From Paenibacillus rhizovicinus (GTDB lineage: Bacteria > Bacillota > Bacilli > Paenibacillales > Paenibacillaceae): a stretch of DNA of 64,000 nucleotides. The notes under the pieces were generated by a model that was not told the DNA's origin, searched no databases, and was given only the letters and a program-made list of their open reading frames with translations. The stretch is from positions 2,432,501-2,496,500 of the forward strand of contig NZ_CP048286.1 in NCBI RefSeq assembly GCF_010365285.1, read 5' to 3'. Position 1 is the first letter of the stretch; every line of letters starts with the position of its first letter. The translations under genes and the position numbers were made by a program. Shown here one piece after another: positions 60,664 to 64,000 of this stretch.

Positions 60664-62409
60664 ATGTTTCAAGAATGCTTCCAACATGCCGCGCGCAGTA
60701 TCTGGGCCTATGCCTACGACATGGAGACGATTCACTTGCGCGTGCGGACGAAACGCGACGACGTGGAGGAGGTCACGGTCATCGCCGGCGACAAGTATGA
60801 CTGGGACCGCTTCAACGAAGAACGGCCGTTGGTCAAAATCGCGGCGGACCGCTTCTACGATTATTGGGAGGCCGCCGTCAAACCGAAGTTCAGCCGCTTC
60901 GCTTATCTGTTCCGCCTGCGGCAAGGGGACGAGACGGTTTACTTGACGGAAGACGGCGTCTGCGACAATCCTCCCCCGCCCGTAGCAGGCTATTACGATT
61001 TCCCCTACATCCATGAAATCGATCTGTTCGCTGCGCCGGAATGGGCGAAATCGGCCGTCTTTTATCAAATCATGCCGGACCGCTTCGCGAACGGCGACGC
61101 GTCCCTGAATCCGGAAGGCGTGCAGGATTGGGGGGAAACGCCCGCGGCGGACAGCTGCTTCGGCGGCGATCTGAAGGGAATCCTCGATCATTTGGATCAT
61201 ATCAGCGAGCTCGGCGCGACGGCGATCTATCTGACGCCCATCTTTCAGGCGCCCTCCAGCCATAAGTACGACACGATAGACTATAAGAAGATCGACGAGC
61301 ATTTCGGCGACAAGGAGATGCTGAAGCAGCTCGTGAACGCCTGCCATTCGCGTGGCATCCGGGTCGTGCTGGACGCCGTCTTCAACCATACGAGCGAGCG
61401 CTTCCCGCCATTCCAGGATGTCCTGCGTAACGGCGAGCAGTCCAAATACGCGGATTGGTTCCATGTTCGGACGTTCCCCGCCGAGGTGAAGGACGGCATC
61501 GCCACCTATGATACGTTCGGCTTCTACGGCCAAATGCCGAAGCTGAACACCGCGAATCCCGAAGCGAAGCAGTACCTGCTCGACGTCGCCGAATACTGGA
61601 TTCGCGAAACGGATATCGACGGCTGGCGGCTCGACGTCGCCGGCGAGGTCGACCACCACTTCTGGCGCGCGTTCCGCCAAACGGTCAAGGCCGCCAAGCC
61701 GGACGCGTACATTATCGGGGAAGTGTGGAACGACGCTCGCCCATGGCTGCTCGGCGACCAGTTCGATTCCGTCATGAACTATCCCTTCGCCGGCAGGGCG
61801 CTCGGCTTCTTCGCCGGCGAAGGCGCCGACGGCCGCACCTTCGCCGAGGAGATCAACGGACTGCTGATGCGGTATGCGCAGCCGACGAACGAGGTGGTCT
61901 TCAATCTGCTGTCGAGCCACGATACGCCCAGGGTGCTGACGCAGGCCGGCGGCGACAAGCGAAAGCTGAAGCTGATGGTCGTGTTTCTGTTGACGTATAT
62001 CGGGACCCCGTGCATTTTCTACGGAGACGAAGTAGGACTGCAAGGCGAGAACGACCCCGGCTGCCGCTGCTGCATGGAATGGGACGAAGAACGGCAGGAC
62101 CGCGAGTTGTTCGACTTTTACAAGCTGCTGATCGGCCTGCGCACGTCCAGCCCCGCCCTGCTCAGCGGCCGTTTCCGCTTCCTCCATGCGGAAGCCGGCG
62201 ATGCGCGCATCGTCTACGAGCGGCTCGGCGACGCGGAGCATTTCACCGTCTGGATGAATCCGACCGGCGAGGAGACCGTGCTGGAGCATGCCATGGAGAC
62301 GAACGATTGGCATGATGCGCTCACGGGCGAGCATGCGCCCGCCGAGGACGGGGTGCAGCGCGTGGAGCTGGAGCCTTACGGCTATCGGATTTTGCGCCGC
62401 GAGCTATAA
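60664..62409 (+). CDS. Neopullulanase/cyclomaltodextrinase-like GH13 enzyme
   Basis: The 581-residue protein has an N-terminal starch-binding-like domain (about 1-120) and a GH13 barrel. The conserved GH13 regions are VVLDAVFNHTS, DGWRLDVAGEV with the nucleophile Asp, YIIGEVWND with the acid Glu, and LLSSHDTPR. The N-terminal domain and lack of a signal peptide fit the GH13_20 group, which cleaves pullulan, cyclodextrins and maltodextrins in the cytosol. AAAGGAG lies nine bases before the ATG at 60664. The next gene is glgC, so it may work on glycogen or imported maltodextrin. Confidence 0.92.
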   Translation: MFQECFQHAARSIWAYAYDMETIHLRVRTKRDDVEEVTVIAGDKYDWDRFNEERPLVKIAADRFYDYWEAAVKPKFSRFAYLFRLRQGDETVYLTEDGVCDNPPPPVAGYYDFPYIHEIDLFAAPEWAKSAVFYQIMPDRFANGDASLNPEGVQDWGETPAADSCFGGDLKGILDHLDHISELGATAIYLTPIFQAPSSHKYDTIDYKKIDEHFGDKEMLKQLVNACHSRGIRVVLDAVFNHTSERFPPFQDVLRNGEQSKYADWFHVRTFPAEVKDGIATYDTFGFYGQMPKLNTANPEAKQYLLDVAEYWIRETDIDGWRLDVAGEVDHHFWRAFRQTVKAAKPDAYIIGEVWNDARPWLLGDQFDSVMNYPFAGRALGFFAGEGADGRTFAEEINGLLMRYAQPTNEVVFNLLSSHDTPRVLTQAGGDKRKLKLMVVFLLTYIGTPCIFYGDEVGLQGENDPGCRCCMEWDEERQDRELFDFYKLLIGLRTSSPALLSGRFRFLHAEAGDARIVYERLGDAEHFTVWMNPTGEETVLEHAMETNDWHDALTGEHAPAEDGVQRVELEPYGYRILRREL

Positions 62410-62975
62410 GCGGCAGCGACGAATCTCCCAAGGAGCGAAGCGGCCGGTCGTCCCGGCCGCCGCCGTTTCGCAGCCCTCCGCAAAATTCATGACCGAGAGT
62501 CCAAATAATGATACACCACCTTCGGCTGTACCTGTGGACCATGCCTCGCGCAGGCTTCATGACCGGCCCGTCCCTGCGAATGCCGGGAGTTGTCGAAAGC
62601 TTTTCGCCGCTATGGAAGCACAAAAGGTTAATAATACAGGGTCTTGCACATATACTGACACTGGGCGCAGTACTTATGCCATTCGCAGCGTTTGGGCTCT
62701 TTGCTCTGTACCGGGTACAGGTTTGTTTGGGGCCTCCCGCATTGTAAGCGCATCCTTTATCGCGCGAAAGGATCGCTTCTTCGGCTTGCGCTTGCGAAGG
62801 ACTATCCCTTGACCTTCCCGGTCTTCGCATCGGCTGCAAAATCTGCGGGTATATACCCGTCCAATTGCCGCTTGAAGCGCCGTTTTTCCCAGCATGAAGG
62901 AAATTTTTTGGGGCGTTTCATCCTATTTCGCCGCGTGTATATTTCTCATACAACGGACTTCGGGGAGGAAACGAA
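62410..62975. other. Non-coding interval between the GH13 gene and glgC
   Basis: This 566 bp holds a GC hairpin at 62440-62460 (GCGGCCGG/CCGGCCGC, no T-run), a diverged two-copy version of the 51 bp repeat (62655-62720) and the upstream region of glgC. No gene is supported. Confidence 0.65.
62655..62720. repeat. Diverged 51 bp repeat, two palindromes
   Basis: CTGTACCGGGTACAG (62706-62720) is a perfect 6-3-6 palindrome like those at 30391, 30442 and 30493. A damaged copy, CTGACACTGGGCGCAG, lies 51 bp before it at 62655. GGCTCTTTGCT, shared with the main array, precedes the second palindrome. Confidence 0.75.
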
Positions 62976-64000
62976 ATGAATTCGAATGCTTGTGTCGCAA
63001 TGCTGTTAGCAGGTGGAGAAGGGCGCCGGTTGTCGCCGCTGACGGCGTCCATGGCTAAACCGGCCGTTCCCTTCGGAGGCAGCTGCCGCATCATTGACTA
63101 CACGCTCAGCAACTGCATCAACTCCGGGATCGGGAGGATCGGGGTGTTGACGCAGTACATGGCGGATTCGCTTCATGCACACATCGGGGACGGGTCCTCC
63201 TGGCGATCGAACGGACAAACGGCGGACATTACGCTGCTGCCTTCCAGCCGCGCGGGACAAAACGGATACTTAGGGACGGCCGATGCGATTGTTCAAAATC
63301 TCGACTTTATCGACCGCCAGTCGCCGGAGCACGTGCTCATTCTCTCGGGCGATCACATTTACCGCATGGATTACCGTCAAATGCTGCAAGACCACATTGC
63401 CAGCGGCGCGGCTGCGACGATTGCGGTCAAACGCGTGCCGTGGCGCGATGCCAGCCGATTCGGCATCATGCTCGCGGACGAACGGCGGATGATCGTCGAT
63501 TTCGAAGAGAAGCCCGCTAAGCCGAGGAGCAATCTGGCCTCGATGGGCATCTATATTTTCAATTGGCCCGTGCTGCGCGAGGCGTTGTTGGAGGACCTTC
63601 GGAACCCCGCATCGAGCCACGATTTCGGCAAGGACATCATTCCCGGCATGCTGCGGAATAAGATTGCCATGCTCGCGTATTCCTTCGAGGGGTATTGGCG
63701 CGACGTCGGAACGGTCGAGAGCTTGTGGGAAGCGCATATGGATCTGATCGACGGCGAGCTGGATGAAGCGGAAGACGGACATCGCAACCCGTGGCCGATC
63801 CTGACCGGGCAGAGCGGCCAAGCGGCGCAAGCCCGCTCATGTCCGAGGGCGGATGTGCCAAGCTCCTACGTTCATCATGACAGTTTGATTAAAGGCGACC
63901 TGGACCGCAGCGTCGTATTCGCCGGCGTCGCCGTCGATGAAGGCGCCGATATACGGGAAAGCATACTTATGCCGGGCGCCCGCATCGGCCGTGACGTGCG
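62976..64000 (+). CDS. glgC: Glucose-1-phosphate adenylyltransferase, 3' end beyond window
   Basis: The frame opens at the ATG at 62976 behind GGGGAGGAA and stays open to the window end (about 341 codons). It begins [20 protein letters not shown], the nucleotide-binding loop of ADP-glucose pyrophosphorylase. It continues with [29 protein letters not shown] and [18 protein letters not shown]. It makes ADP-glucose from glucose-1-phosphate and ATP, the first committed step of glycogen synthesis. A left-handed beta-helix begins before the cut. Other glg genes probably follow outside the window. Confidence 0.95.
   Translation, partial: MNSNACVAMLLAGGEGRRLSPLTASMAKPAVPFGGSCRIIDYTLSNCINSGIGRIGVLTQYMADSLHAHIGDGSSWRSNGQTADITLLPSSRAGQNGYLGTADAIVQNLDFIDRQSPEHVLILSGDHIYRMDYRQMLQDHIASGAAATIAVKRVPWRDASRFGIMLADERRMIVDFEEKPAKPRSNLASMGIYIFNWPVLREALLEDLRNPASSHDFGKDIIPGMLRNKIAMLAYSFEGYWRDVGTVESLWEAHMDLIDGELDEAEDGHRNPWPILTGQSGQAAQARSCPRADVPSSYVHHDSLIKGDLDRSVVFAGVAVDEGADIRESILMPGARIGRDV

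Noticed and set aside
60619-62334. 571-codon open frame on the minus strand
   Set aside because: Antisense to the GH13 gene, which carries all the conserved catalytic motifs.
62440-62460. Terminator of the GH13 gene
   Set aside because: The 8 bp GC stem is good, but no T-run follows, so termination is not supported.
1-64000. Prophage, transposon or tRNA-borne island
   Set aside because: No phage structural genes, transposases, integrases or tRNA genes are visible anywhere in the window.

Overview
The window looks like chromosome of a Paenibacillaceae bacterium (Paenibacillus or Cohnella type). The evidence is gene content: a YesM/YesN two-component pair beside carbohydrate-binding lipoproteins and CUT1 permeases, a GH106-type rhamnosidase, GG-rich ribosome binding sites, and many hairpin terminators with T-runs. 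Most of the window is GC-rich. A stretch at about 16.6-26.2 kb is visibly more AT-rich and more decayed. I see no tRNA, rRNA, transposase, integrase or CRISPR array.

Layout. 1-2.6 kb: NAD salvage operon on the minus strand (NrtR-like Nudix regulator, nicotinamidase, nicotinate phosphoribosyltransferase cut by the window edge). 2.8-9.1 kb: small housekeeping and stress genes (basic tail protein, HEAT-repeat protein, DUF4838-type protein, GNAT, VOC protein, ECF sigma factor, Dph6-like ATP pyrophosphatase, an unknown protein). 9.2-16.6 kb: a large GH106-like glycosidase, a secreted protein, and an ECF42-type sigma factor coupled to a DGPF/YCII protein. 16.7-26.6 kb: accessory stretch with an ABC-F ATPase, flavin reductase-like protein, enolase-superfamily enzyme, DUF5050 protein, gene remnants, a lone Sll1717-type P-loop ATPase, and eight copies of dispersed hairpin repeats.

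26.7-36.4 kb: sugar uptake locus. A response regulator (YesN), a histidine kinase (YesM), a membrane-anchored sugar-binding protein and a solute-binding lipoprotein lead into a second solute-binding lipoprotein and two permeases. 36.4-37.5 kb: about 1.1 kb of non-coding repeats (a ~390 bp tandem duplication plus a 67 bp double repeat).

37.5-48.6 kb: potassium uptake locus, all on the minus strand. In transcription order: a promoter, a c-di-AMP (ydaO-type) riboswitch with terminator, two uncharacterised genes, a 28-codon membrane micro-ORF, kdpF, kdpA, kdpB, kdpC, a protein made of two KdpD sensor modules in tandem, a separate KdpD-type kinase, and kdpE. c-di-AMP should shut off at least the first gene of this cluster. 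KdpDE should report potassium or turgor, and KdpFABC imports K+.

48.8-52.9 kb: Old Yellow Enzyme, a phytanoyl-CoA dioxygenase family protein divergent from an AraC regulator, and an SDR. 53-60 kb: a signalling operon of two large hybrid histidine kinases with a CheR methyltransferase between them, then a YflT-type stress protein with a sigma-B-like promoter. 60.6-64 kb: a neopullulanase-like GH13 enzyme and the start of glgC, so alpha-glucan/glycogen metabolism.

The items most worth following are the riboswitch-kdp locus with its duplicated and partly degenerate KdpD sensor and extra small ORFs, the dispersed hairpin families, and the repeat block at 36.5-37.5 kb.
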